Source of the DNA: Drosophila miranda
Lineage: Eukaryota > Arthropoda > Insecta > Diptera > Drosophilidae
Length of the DNA: 64,000 nt
Assembly: GCF_003369915.1 (NCBI RefSeq)
Contig: NC_046673.1
Coordinates: 21,815,718 to 21,879,717 of the forward strand
Reading direction: 5' to 3'
Shown here: positions 1 to 12,500 of the stretch, piece after piece
How positions within the stretch are numbered: position 1 is the first letter of the stretch
Layout: every line of letters begins with the position of its first letter
Translations under genes and position numbers: made by a program
Notes under the pieces: model-generated
Told to the model about the DNA's origin: nothing
Seen by the model: the letters and a program-made list of their open reading frames with translations, nothing else
Databases searched by the model: none

Positions 1-1681
1 TAATTATTAGATTCAGTATCTCTTCCCATTGCTGGGTATCTCATGGTCGAGGTTCTCTCTCTTTTGCCGCCTGTGCCGTTGCCGTTGCCGTTGCGTGCAG
101 TGGGAGATGATGATGATAATGTTGATAAACTGATAACAAGGCGCGCTGCTGTTATGACAACAACGAAACAAACAATTCTAGTCACGCAATACGCACACAC
201 CGACAAAAACAATAAAAGAAACACACACACACGCACACACACACACACACACACACACGAAGGTGAGCAAGCAGCCTGAACAAAAGCTCGGCTCAGAGCA
301 GAGGCCCAGGGTATATTTAACAGAAGGTGGGGCGTCCCAAGAGAGAGACAGAGCATACACTTTGCAATGTAGTTGCATTCTTAAATGCTATTCGATTTCA
401 AAGCAGTTGTGCCTTACCTTCTCTTGAACATACCTTGCCCTTGTGCCAGAAAAAAAACTGAAAACCAAAGCCAGCAACAATTGAAACGTGCAACGAATGG
501 CAATTGCTTAAAAATAAGAACAATAAGCAGCAGCAGCAGAAGAAGAAGAAGCAAAAGCAGCAAAAAATAAACATAAACGAATGCAATGGGTGACAAGGAG
601 ACAAAGTCAGAAGCTGCCAAACAGAGAGACAGCGAAACAGACAACCGAGAGAGCGCTGGAGAGAGAGAGAGAGCGAGAGAAGGGCAGGAGTTGGTGCCGA
701 AGCGATTTATGCACAAGCAGACACATGCACCCTGTGTCCCGCCCTCTCCGGCAGATCCACTAACTCGCTTTATTGTTCGCTGTTCCACCCACCCCTCTCC
801 CACCCTCCCACCTTCCACTAAGACCACTCGCACTAGCAATTCCAACGCCAACTTTTTCACACTTCAAAAGCAAGAAGCAAAAAAGATGGGTAGCTTTTTG
901 TGAGGACGAAGTTTTAGTTATACTCTTATAAAAGGTAAAAGGGTAATTTCCACCGATTGTTTATAGAGTGAACCGATCTTAGTGGCTCTCATTATCGAAA
1001 CAGAAACATAATGGAATCATCTACAGATGAATCCGATCAAAAAAATTCCATCGAATATTGCAAGGATTTCTTGAGCATTCCGTTCTCGGCCTTATAACTC
1101 TCTCCCAGGGACACCTTGCCAGCTGTGCCTCCTCATTCATTATGTTATAAATGTACTTCTTATGCGTGTATTTTCATAATCTTTGATACCTTCTGAAAGG
1201 GTATACAAAAAGGCACTCAGCAACAGCAACAGCTACAGCAATAGCCATGGGCTACGAAACTACGAGCACAACTATGCATAACTAACTGTCTGCGTGTCTG
1301 ACTGTCAGACGACCCCATCATGCACCCACCACATCTGCATCTACCTCCCCTCACCCCACCCCACGCCCACACGCCCCCACGCCCGTCAAGCACTTTATGC
1401 TAATTGCGCTTTTGCCTTTTGGTCAGGTAGCAGCCAATGCAAGTCGTAGACAAGTCAAGTGGTGCTCTGTTGTTAAGCGCGTGGAGGAGTCTACTGGAGG
1501 CAGTGGTAGTGGTGGCGGAGAAGTAGTGGTTTATGTTGTGGGGGAGCAATTCAGCACAAAACTATAAATAAGTACATGCATGAAAAGATTTATAGATGGA
1601 TGGATGGATGGATGGTACCTGTTGATAAGTAAAGTCGTAAAGTTCTCTCCATCTTTGTGTAAAGGAATGACTCTTGAAAAC
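1..1681. other. Non-coding region left of Ptp10D
   Basis: No convincing exon is seen. It contains a (CA)n tract at about 222-258, GA-rich runs around 655-685 and a GATG-type microsatellite near 1594-1614. Open frames here are short, low in complexity or repeat-driven. It is likely upstream or first-intron DNA of Ptp10D, because the first recognisable Ptp10D exon (6580) enters mid-protein and needs an upstream signal-peptide exon. I could not place that exon. Confidence 0.5.
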
Positions 1682-1873
1682 TCAGTATATCCATAAACGA
1701 TTATTAATCGATAACTCGGGATTCTCCATTAAGTAGGCTATGAAATCCTGCGCTGTGTGGTCCTTCGCTGTGCTCTTCTTTGTGGTGGATTTGCTCTTCT
1801 TCGCCCTCTTCTGGGGCTTACACCTTAGTTCTGTCTCTGGTCCGTCTTCTGTTGATTTTCTGCCCTGCGACAT
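1682..1873 (-). CDS. Possible small lysine-rich protein, antisense to Ptp10D region
   Basis: An intact 63-codon frame has an ATG at 1873-1871 and a stop at 1682. The predicted protein is very basic in its first two thirds (runs such as KKSKSTTKKSTAK) and ends in a less charged segment containing DFIAYLMENPELSINN. The composition is not that of a simple repeat, which makes it more gene-like than other frames in this non-coding stretch. I do not recognise the family. A small nuclear or chromatin-type protein is possible, but this is a guess. No intron, promoter or poly(A) signal was identified, and a chance ORF is a serious alternative. Confidence 0.3.
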   Translation of the reverse strand: MSQGRKSTEDGPETELRCKPQKRAKKSKSTTKKSTAKDHTAQDFIAYLMENPELSINNRLWIY

Positions 1874-4800
1874 TCCTGGGGCTATCTACTTATCAAATTT
1901 TTCCATATGATTGGCTGACTGCTAGATGGCTGGACGGATATAGATATGTATATGGCTTGACAGGAGACTGTGACGTTGATGGACGTTGAACGTGGACATT
2001 GTTAACCCAACAGTGTCTTTCGTTGGCTACTGGCTGCTGGCTGCTGCTGCGCTTAATTATTCAAATGAAATTCCCTTCTTTGTTTGCTCTCCTCTCGCTT
2101 GTTTGCTTTGCATTCCGGATTTGTGCTTGTCTGTTTCTCTCTGTTTGCTTTTGTAGCGCTCTGTTTGCCTTGGCCGGTTGAAGTTCACGTTTACTCAGTC
2201 GTTGCTCATGGCTAAAAGCACACACACACAGACCCAAACATTTGGCAAATAAATATTATATTAATGTTTAAAAATATATGACATACACATACAATAAAAG
2301 GTGAAACGGTGGAGCGCCAAAAGAAAGAGCATTGAAACGGAAGAGAATGTTCAGACTGTACGAGTTTATTCTCACCGTAAGATCCCCACCGATAATCTCC
2401 GGCTCCCATACATAAACAAGCTAAGCCCTGGCCATAAAACGACTCTAAGCCAAATCGTTTTCTGACCTTGTCTGAAGTCTTGAAGTCTCAGCCTCAAGCG
2501 CCTGCAAATCGAAGGTTTCGCCTTTTATTGTTAATTGGCATTAATTGTATATTATTTTATTTTTTTTTGCTATTCTTTTTTATACCCTAACAATGGGCGG
2601 GCTTTACAAATCTTTGGATCAAATGTTCAGTCTATATTTTTTACTTCTAAGATTTTAGTTCGTGGTTGTCAATCGATATATCGGACAAAATCGGACAGAT
2701 ATTTGTATCTAGTCATTTTTGTGGGTCTGAAAACTGAACAGAATACACAATTTTCGATCTTATGTTAAGTGTAATCGATAAATATCGATGATTTTCGATA
2801 TACAAAAGGCACAAAAAGTGCTCAAAACACAAAATTATCGAAAAATTTAATTTTATTTTATTAAGTAAATTTATATCGATTATCGATGATTATTGGTCCA
2901 CAAAACTATCGTTTTGCCGTAGAAAAATGTTGATTTTTACTCAAAATAAAACTTTTTTCTGTAGCATTTAATGTATTTGAACAAAATTCGATACTTTTAT
3001 CATGGAAAATCGATGGACACGATCTGTCGTCCTGGGACAGAATGAAGCTGAACTTTGACTGTAGGAATTCCTACATTCTATGTTTGCCAAATTTAAACAG
3101 AATCTGAGAGATACATGCACCCTCGTGTATATCTGTAAACTTTGGTTGCCAATCTGCCATTTGATGTTGCCACAAAACTTGGCTCTGGTGCAAAGCCAAC
3201 AAATGAGTCACAAAGCCATATCGAAAGGGGTGTGTGTCACAGACACTACGGGAAGGGAGGGGAAGGGAAGGTAAGGGAGGGTACAAAAAATAATAACTGC
3301 CAAATTTCGTGTGCGAGTTGCATGCGAGTATTATTTTGCATAAATTGATACCAGACCCGCAGTGCAAGTGCGAATGTGTGTGAGCGGAGTCTCTCTTTCT
3401 CCGTGTGTGTGTGTGCGAATATTTAATTGCATAATGTGACCAGACTGACATACTGTCCGTTGGATATCATCATCATTATCGGTACGTGGGGGGGGGGGAT
3501 GACTAATGGGCCATCATACCGCTCCAAACCCATTGAGCATCATGTAATGCCAAAAAGAAGAAAAGAAAGAAAACGTGTGGGGAAAAGCAGCAAACCAGAA
3601 AAACAATCGCAAACAGCGTATAAAGAAGAAACGAAGAAAGAAACGCCGCACAAAGAAGCAGAAAGAAGAAACGCAATCATAAAACAGCAACAAAAACGAT
3701 CAATTATGCAAGAGAGTTACAGTTAGGCGTCAGTCCGCGAGCCAGCAGCGGAGTGAGAGTGATAGAGAGATTTGGAGCCACCGCCATCGAGAGAGCAAAG
3801 CAGTAACTGCAGGGGAGAGCGGAACAGCAACTGAGAGAGAGAGAGAGCAGCAGGTGAGACTGCGAGATGGCTGTAAAGGGGGCCTGCCTGATGCGTGAGT
3901 TTTTTTTGGTTTTGTTTTTTGGACTGGGCCAACATTTCATGTCTCGTTTTGATTTCGTTAGCCATTTCTTGTTTGGTTTTTGTGTGCTTTTCTTTTGCTT
4001 TAATAAAGCGAAAGCGCAACGCCGCCGCGCAATGCTATTTGCAACAAAAACGAGTCCACACCACCACAAAAAAAGCCAAATATGTAGTGAAAAAAAAAAC
4101 AGACTGAATAATTGATTCGATTGATTGATTGATTGAATGAATGAGTAGGGGAGTGGACTGGTCTGGACTGGCGAGTGGTTGTTAAAGTGAGTGACGACAG
4201 TAATTGGTTGCCAATTCCATATGCATGAGCGCGAGCACGAGGAGTAGAAAAGGGAGTTTCGTATGCTATGCAGGCGTCAGGAGCCGCTGGAGTGTGGTGA
4301 AATGATCAGATCAGCGCGATCAGATCGGCTGCTGTGGTGAAGTGAGGGACTTGCGATGCTTTGTGGTGAAATCGGACAAAAGCCCTGCCTCTGTCGCTGA
4401 CGCTGCCTCTCCCGCTGCCGCTGCGCTTTCGAATCAAACAGATAGACGCTGGAGTGTGCGTGTGGAGGTGAGAAAGAATATCTTGACACCTGGAATGCGT
4501 GTAAAAGTGGAAAGGAAAGGAATCGATGACATTGAAATACCTATGGAGGTGGCAATCATCGCATTCGGATGACCTCTCAAATGCCTGCGGAGGTGAGAAC
4601 TTCATTGATCAGGGGCTTTTGTCGTGCCTCCTGCTTGCATTCGAGACGCGTTGAGATTGTGAATATATCTTCAACTTATTTAGTATGCAAAAGCCATGTT
4701 CAGCGCAAAAATGTACACCCAGAAAAGTAGCTGTAAAATGGCGCATAAAAAAAGTGATTTCCCTGTTTTTAAAAGGGGTATTCCCAACTTGTATACAACT

Positions 4801-6579
4801 TTTGCCACATTCGGGCACAAATACAAATTTTAAGAGTACAAAATTTGAAAGCCCATTATACACTTCAATTGAGCCAACAAAAACAACAAAAAAAAAAACA
4901 AAAAATAATTCCTTTTCCGGCAGTCCGACCGGCGCCATTTTGTTTGTGCGCCATTTTCCGACACGATTTTTGCCGTAAAGCACTTTCAATTTGATGCCCA
5001 AGTTGGTCTCTTTTTTTTGATAAGCTTTTATGCGGCCATTACCGCAGCAACGCCCCCAAGCCGCAGGCCCCAACCTCCGGGTAAAAGCCCTCTAAAAGTT
5101 GATGGAATTACATTTAACGGAATGAAATTACGACGAATGGCCGAGAACATAGAAATTGATAGTTTTTGATGGTGAAATTTGAATAAAATTTAGGCATTTT
5201 ATGGCTTTCATTCGTGTAATGGAAAGCCACATAAACAAAATGGTTCGAATTTGATGAAATAATCGTGCCATCACATCAGATGGGTAGGCGATCAGGGGGG
5301 GGGGCCAGGTGTCTTTCCCGGACTGCGCATTTCCGTCGTTTTAATCCTTTAATGTGCCCCAGCCCTGCTGCTCCTACTGCTTACTGTCGGGGCAGGATGT
5401 GCACCATCTGTGTCCCGTCGCTAGCCAAATCCATTATTATTATTATTTCTTTTTTTTTTGTGCATCATTTTTGCACGCCGGTTGCCGTCTGTGTGGGATC
5501 CCAGGCAGTAGGCGGCTCATTGTTTGCGGTGTTAATATTTGGCGTCTGGCACCCAGCAGACAGGAGGAGCAGCATCCAGCTACAGGACGGAGAGCAAAAC
5601 ATCGGCAAACACACCGAGCAGAACTGTGGAGTGCAACAGGGACAACAGACAAACATCCAGGACACCTTCTCGTCCTCATTTGGCAGAGGAGCAGGCAAGG
5701 CAGGGCAGGGTAGGGCAGGGTAGGGTAGGGCAGGCCGTGTGCCATTTAATTGTCACTCCTTTTTTTTTTTTGCTGTTTGTCTCGTTGTCGCTGCTGTAGT
5801 TGTTGTAATGTCATTGCACTTTTTAGAGGCAGGGATGTGGCATGTGCCTGCAAAGGAATGGAAATATGCCAAAAATAGCTGCAGAATCTATGGAAATATG
5901 AACAACATTTAACCTTAACTGAAGAAAATGTACATTCAAGTGAGAGGAATACTTTGAAAGGACACTGGGTTCTGTAAAATAACTCGAAAAATAGGGAAAA
6001 TAATGGATAAAGCATTTATTATCCATCAACTAATGCGAATAAATGGAAAAAAATACAATATTTAATTGGAAAAAGGATAGGATTCGTAGACAAAGAGTTT
6101 AAAGAGTCTCAGATTTGGTTGAGTGGCCAGAAATGGAGATTGCTTCAGAAAATGTATTAGATGATAAGATATTTACATAGTATATGATATAAGAGAGGGA
6201 AAAACCCATTCGTTTACACTTGGAAATATCTTGAAATGAATTTTTAAAACAAAGAAAAATGCTAACACCGCTAAGAATAACAAAGAATAGCGGTCTAAAA
6301 GAAAACGTACATAATAGCTGGGAAAAATCCGATGGAATATTCAAACGAATACCTGAAAACACACACAAGATGGGGGACTGAAAAGCGTAGTAGATGGTAG
6401 TGTATGCTAGGGAAAAGCGTAACCTCAATAGACAAAAACAATGGGAATAAACAATATGCTATAAGATGGCATTTGCTGTGAATATGCCAAGTGATCTTGG
6501 GATTGAGATAAGCCCTCACAAAACTAAAAAAAAAAGCTAAGAACAAATGTTTGACGCGTTTCTTTATGTTTCATTACAG
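1874..6579. other. Long non-coding region before first visible Ptp10D exon
   Basis: No exon can be supported. The notable content is a cluster of ATCGAT/CGATA motifs at about 2665-3020, a G run near 3489, a purine-rich stretch with GA repeats at about 3540-3860 that could be a 5' UTR or promoter-proximal exon (possible donors cag|gtgaga near 3852 and gtgagt near 3893), and a GGGCAGGGTA-type repeat near 5700-5735. An ATG at 3867 opens a short frame, but a splice at the gtgagt near 3893 would leave phase 1, which does not match the phase-0 entry of the exon at 6580. Confidence 0.5.
2660..3020. promoter_or_regulatory. Cluster of CGATA / ATCGAT motifs
   Basis: About eight to ten CGATA, TATCG or ATCGAT motifs lie within 360 bp, including overlapping inverted pairs near 2773-2805 and 2875-2890. 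In Drosophila, clustered CGATA is the recognition pattern of the boundary factor BEAF-32 and overlaps the DREF site TATCGATA. The cluster is visible in the sequence. A boundary or promoter function is inferred, and AT-rich DNA could produce some of these motifs by chance. Confidence 0.35.
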
Positions 6580-9500
6580 GATGTCCGATGCGCAGATCTA
6601 GCCATTAGTATACCCAACAATCCCGGCCTCGACGATGGTGCCTCGTATCGTCTGGACTATAGTCCGCCCTTTGGCTATCCGGAGCCAAACACAACCATCG
6701 CCTCCAGGGACATTGGCGATGAGATACAATTCTCGCGTGCCCTTCCCGGCACCAAATACAATTTCTGGCTTTATTACACGAATTTCACGCATCACGATTG
6801 GCTCACATGGACGGTGACCATAACAACGGGTGAGTAATGGAAGGATAACGGTGTTGCTTGCCAGCACTGGCTCTGTTGCAGTGTTGGTAAGCGAGCAGAA
6901 CATTGCTGCTTAGACTGCCTTTGGTACAGTTCCGTCCAAAGGGACTTTCGCTAATAGTTTTTGGGGGGGAATACGAGAAGCATTGGCAGAGCAGACATTT
7001 AAGGATTAAGGCCTCCTTCCTCAGGTTGAGGGAATCCACATCCCAAAAGATTAGGACCTTGTCCGCCAATGGCTTCTACTCTCCATCTAATTGCCTTTTC
7101 CTGTTGTGTCCGACAGTGGCAGGACAATTGGGAGAAAACTCTATCGATGAAACCAAATACACGACGAACGGTCTGCAAATTGCTAATTGCAGTTCAATAG
7201 TAGGCCGCCCCCCGCCTTTACCATCGTCTGGCTGTTGCCTAATGAGCAAAACTCTGACTAAAGCCACGGCTGTTACACGATATCTTTTGCACCGCCGCGA
7301 CGGCTTTGTGGCAATACCAGTGGGATGGATATTTCAGCAATGTACATTTGATAGCATGAAAGTCCAATGCAAGGAAGACATTCCATTCCATTCAATTGTT
7401 GGGTTCCACCCGAATGGATTTACACAAACATACACTCAGAAAAGTGGAACAGTAAAAAGAAAACCACCCATATTTCAATTCAACACGCATCGAAAATTTT
7501 AACGAAAAGGTCCCCTTTTTTTTCAAAGCGGATCCCCAAATCACCCCACATTTTAGTGTCTCCCGACTGTAAAAACCGTGTGAATGGCTCTCTTGTGCTC
7601 TACAAACAGTGTGAATGGCAAAACGCATCGGTTAAAAGCGTATCGTGTGACAGTCACTCGAGCAACAGAATCAATTTGGCAAAAGAGAGCGAGAGCGAGC
7701 CAGTGGGAAGTTTGGGCGGAGGCGGGGGGAGTGTCTGAGCGGCCAACACCTGTCCCTTGATGACCGACCACCAGCGGGTGCGAGCGGCAAAGAGAGTGGT
7801 CAAGGGAGACAGAGACAAGGGCGTGGAAGTGCGCCTATAAAATGACCCAAGGGTATCGTTTGAATGAAATGGAAGTGGACCCCGCCCCCACGTGCCGCAG
7901 ACAATCCACAAACAATCCTCCAGGGAGGGAAGGGGAGTGGTAGGCATTGGGAGGCCATCGGTGTTGTTGCTGGAATAACGAGAGCGAGGAGTGCCCACAA
8001 TCCCCACTGTCAAAGCAAATTCCAAGGCAAAAACAAAAGCCAAGCCGCTCGGAGTGGATGAAAGTGAGAAGAAACGATCAAAAAGTATGCACATACATGT
8101 GTGTGTGTGTCGATGGCTTTATCGATCGACAGGCAGAAGTAAAAAAGCTTTAGCAGAGGGCGCTTTGGACAGCGAAAGCTTAGAGGGAGATTAGATAGCG
8201 AGTGGGAGTGGGAGAGGGAGATTTCAGATTCGAGTTTCAAGTGGAAGCTGTCGCAGGAGCGGGTGGGAACGAGATAGAGGAAGAAATCCGAATGGAAGCG
8301 TAAGCTCTCGCTAGCCTAAAGCCTGGAATGGAAGTTGAGTGGAAATAGACGCTGAGAGACGGACAAAAACAATATTTTTATTCAATTAATTCGTCACATT
8401 CAATGAATGTGTCAGTGGGTTGAGTGCCAATCTACTGGTCTTCTGGTGGACTCATCTCAATCGCCTCCTGCTCGTGCTCCTGCTCGTGCTTGTGCTCCTG
8501 CTCTGCTGCTGGGGTCTCAGCCTCGCTCTCAACTGATAGATCCGGAATCTCCTGTGGCACCCGCTGCCAAAGGTACTTGCTGTCCAGGTCCTTCAGTCGC
8601 TGGGACTCTTCGTCGTGCTTCTTTAGCAACATTTTCGATGCCATTATCTCGTGCACCAGAAAGACCACCGGAATGGCGACAACGGCCAGGGACAAGGCCA
8701 CGTAGAGAAAGAATATTTTTGACCAATCGAACATGGTGGACGAAATTGGTTACGAAATTTTCAAATCGAATAGGGAGTTGTTTGTTTAAAAAGCTGTGAA
8801 TGAAGTATATGTACTACACAACTATACAACGGAGTCTTGATTGATCCGTCAAGGGGAGTAAGATATGTACATATATACTGAATGAGTGGATGGGATTTGT
8901 ACAGCTATGCTTGAGAGACCCAGATCTACGGGCTTTTCCTACTCCTGTCGCAGCACCGGTTCGTTTATGTGTCTTAAGCGTCATGCAGCAGCCCACCTCG
9001 GTCGTTTTGAGACCCATGGGTATGAGCCTAGACTTGAAGCCTAGACTACTTCATTTCTTTTTGGGAGTATCCTTCGTCTCTAAGTCGGTCCCAACAAACC
9101 AAGAGCAATCTTTGTTGGAAGGTTTTTTGTCGCTTCCTTCAGATGGGAATAGAGCTCGAGATTACCGACTAGCCTGAGAGAGCGGCAAATAGACACATCC
9201 AAAGGGATTTCTCTCCTTTCAATTGATGCATAATTTGTGCCTGTAATTCCTTTTTTCAGCACCCGATCCACCATCGAATCTGTCAGTGCAGGTGAGGAGC
9301 GGCAAGAATGCCATCATCCTGTGGTCCCCGCCCACACAGGGCAGCTATACGGCATTCAAGATCAAGGTGCTGGGCCTGTCGGAGGCCTCGAGCAGCTTCA
9401 ACCGCACCTTCCAGGTGAACGACAACACATTCCAGCACAGCGTGAAGGAACTGACGCCCGGCGCCACCTACCAGGTGCAGGCCTACACGATCTACGATGG

Positions 9501-12500
9501 CAAGGAGTCGGTGGCCTATACGAGCCGTAATTTTACCACAAGTGAGTAATCCCCCCAGGTGGCAGTACCCCGGCCCGATAACTACCATTCGTTTGTTTTA
9601 CTTTGGTGATGGTGTGACTCAACCTTTGATTAACTTCTCTGTTTCCCCACGCTCTCATTGTAACTAAAAAACAAATGCCAATCTAATAACCAAACACACA
9701 CACACAAAACACACAAAAACACACACAAAAAGGTCGAAGGACGCGGCACAAAGAGTTGCTGGACATAAAGATCCTAAGAGGTAATATTTAAAACCAACCA
9801 AGCCAACCCATTCCTATCTGCATGCCACACACAACTGCTGTTCCCCTTTGCACTCACTAGACCGTAAGTGAGGCACGTAACCCTGACCCCCAGCCCCCCA
9901 GCACCCCCCCACACACAGCGCCACTGCCAGTGCCAGTGCCAGTGCCAGTCCCAATCCCAGAGGCCTCAATAGCAAACTACTGACTGGCCGGCATTGGTCT
10001 GGCACTGGTCCAAAATGTGTACGAAAATTCATTTTTAATCCGACAATTGCCAAACCGCAATGCACTTTCTCCCAGAGACCACACAGTGGCAAAGCAACAG
10101 CCAACGGACCACAGCAAAGCAGTGGAAATTCTGCAGTTTACACGTACAGTGGTCACTCCTGTTAGGAGGATGCCCAGGCATCGCTGAGAGATGTAGCAAC
10201 TTGAACTCGTTCCAAAATCGCTTAAGGAGCATCAAATAATCAAAGAAATTCTAGGAGGAGGACTCTATAGAGACGTCCCTCGTAGAGACGTCCCTCGTAA
10301 TCAGGATAACAGTTCTTTATATATCCTTTAGAGATTCTTCTTTAATGCAACAAAAAACCAGTTGAAATATTTGAAGTCGCGGCACACGTCACTAGTAATG
10401 AAGATACCAGGTTACAGGGTTCTTAGATCAGATATTCTGCTTTAGCGCACAGATAATTCTACGAATACATAAAAAACAAACAGTTGCAAGTATTTTATGT
10501 GGCGGCACACGTCCCTCGACAACAAGATACCAGTTTACAGTGTTCTGAAGAACAGTCCTTAGATAATTTGTCAGAAATTTGTTGATCAGAGTGTGTAAAA
10601 TAAATATAGTCTTGCAGCAGTGCACCTCGGTTGCCTCTAGGTAGTAGATATATACTTGACTCTTACAGGCCTAGATATCTAGATATTTCATGAATTTGCC
10701 GACACTTTTTGGCCCCATTTGAATCACTTAGCGATGGTCTTTATTTCAAGAATATGTTTGCCAAGGACTACAAAAGTATTTTAGCACCTTCCAAGCACTA
10801 AAAATCATAGTAATTTTGTTAACTTTAGATCTAACTTAAGCACTAACATTTGCCTAAACTTGAACGCTTGCTTTACGTATAACACAAAAAAATGTATCAT
10901 TGGTGTAAGGAACTGAACCCAGTAGCATCTCAGTTGCATGATAATCACTGTACCCACTGCATCCCAAAACAGTCGAAAAGAAAGCACTAGAAACTAGAAT
11001 ATTCTGCAACAAAAACACACAACAACAAGGCTCTAACACAAAGCAATCCTCTGCCATTGCCGAATATCAATCCCTACCGTCCCGCAGAGCCCAACACGCC
11101 GGGGAAATTCATTGTCTGGTTCCGAAATGAGACGACGCTGCTGGTGCTGTGGCAACCGCCATATCCCGCCGGCATTTATACGCACTACAAGGTCTCCATC
11201 GAGCCGCCGGATGCCAACGACAGTGTCCTCTATGTGGAGAAGGAGGGCGAGCCCCCGGGACCGGCGCAGGCGGCCTTCAAGGGTCTGGTGCCGGGCAGAG
11301 CCTACAATATCTCAGTGCAGACAATGTCCGAGGACGAGATATCGCTGCCGACGACAGCCCAGTATCGAACAGTGCCGTTGCGTCCGCTGAACGTTACCTT
11401 TGACCGGGACTTTATCACCTCCAATTCGTTCCGGGTGCTCTGGGAGGCCCCCAAGGGGATATCGGAGTTCGACAAGTACCAGGTGTCGGTGGCCACCACC
11501 CGCCGCCAGTCGACGGTGACACGCAGCAACGAGCCGATCGCGTACTTTGACTTCAGGGACATTGCCGAGCCCGGCAAGACGTTCAACGTGATCGTGAAGA
11601 CGGTGTCGGGAAAGGTTACCTCATGGCCAGCCACGGGGGATGTGACGCTGCGTCCGTTGCCGGTTAGGAATCTGCGAAGCATCAACGATGACAAGACCAA
11701 CACGATGGTCATCACATGGGAGGCGGATCCGGCCAGTACACAGGATGAATATCGCATTGTGTGAGTAAAACGGGATGCCAGAGCCCCTCGATCTCTTTTG
11801 ATCTCTTATGAACTCTCTTTTCCCTACCACAGATACCACGAACTGGAGACCTTCAATGGCGACACCAGCACCCTGACCACGGATCGGACACGCTTCACCT
11901 TGGAGAGCCTCCTGCCCGGCCGGAACTACTCTCTCTCCGTTCAGGCCGTGTCCAAGAAGATGGAATCGAATGAAACCAGCATCTTTGTGGTCACACGACC
12001 CTCTTCGCCCATCATTGAGGATCTGAAGAGCATTCGCATGGGTCTGAACATCAGCTGGAAAAGCGACGTCAACTCAAAGCAGGAGCAGTACGAGGTCCTG
12101 TACTCGAGGAACGGGACGAGCGAGGTGCGAACTCTCATCACCAAGGAGTCGCGGCTGGTGATCAAGAATCTGCAGCCGGGCGCGGGCTACGAACTGAAGG
12201 TCTTTGCCGTCAGTCATGAGCTGAGGAGCGAGCCGCATGCCTACTTCCAGGCCGTCTGTAAGTGGCCTCCAAAGCAGTGCCAGCTAATCCGCAGCTAATC
12301 TTTGAATCTCCCCGTGTATTCGCAGATCCCAATCCACCGCGCAACATGACCATCGAAACGGTGCGCAGCAATTCCGTTTTGGTCCATTGGTCGCCCCCAG
12401 AGAGCGGAGAGTTTACGGAGTACTCGATACGCTATCGGACGGACAGCGAACAGCAGTGGGTGCGCCTGCCCAGTGTCCGTTCTACGGAGGCGGACATCAC

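Noticed and set aside
3867..3893. ATG at 3867 as the start of a Ptp10D signal-peptide exon
   Set aside because: Splicing at the gtgagt near 3893 leaves phase 1, whereas the exon at 6580 must be entered in phase 0, and the encoded segment is not a clear signal peptide.
5265..5745. Overlapping 100-150-codon frames
   Set aside because: They overlap G-rich simple repeats and lack domain-like content.
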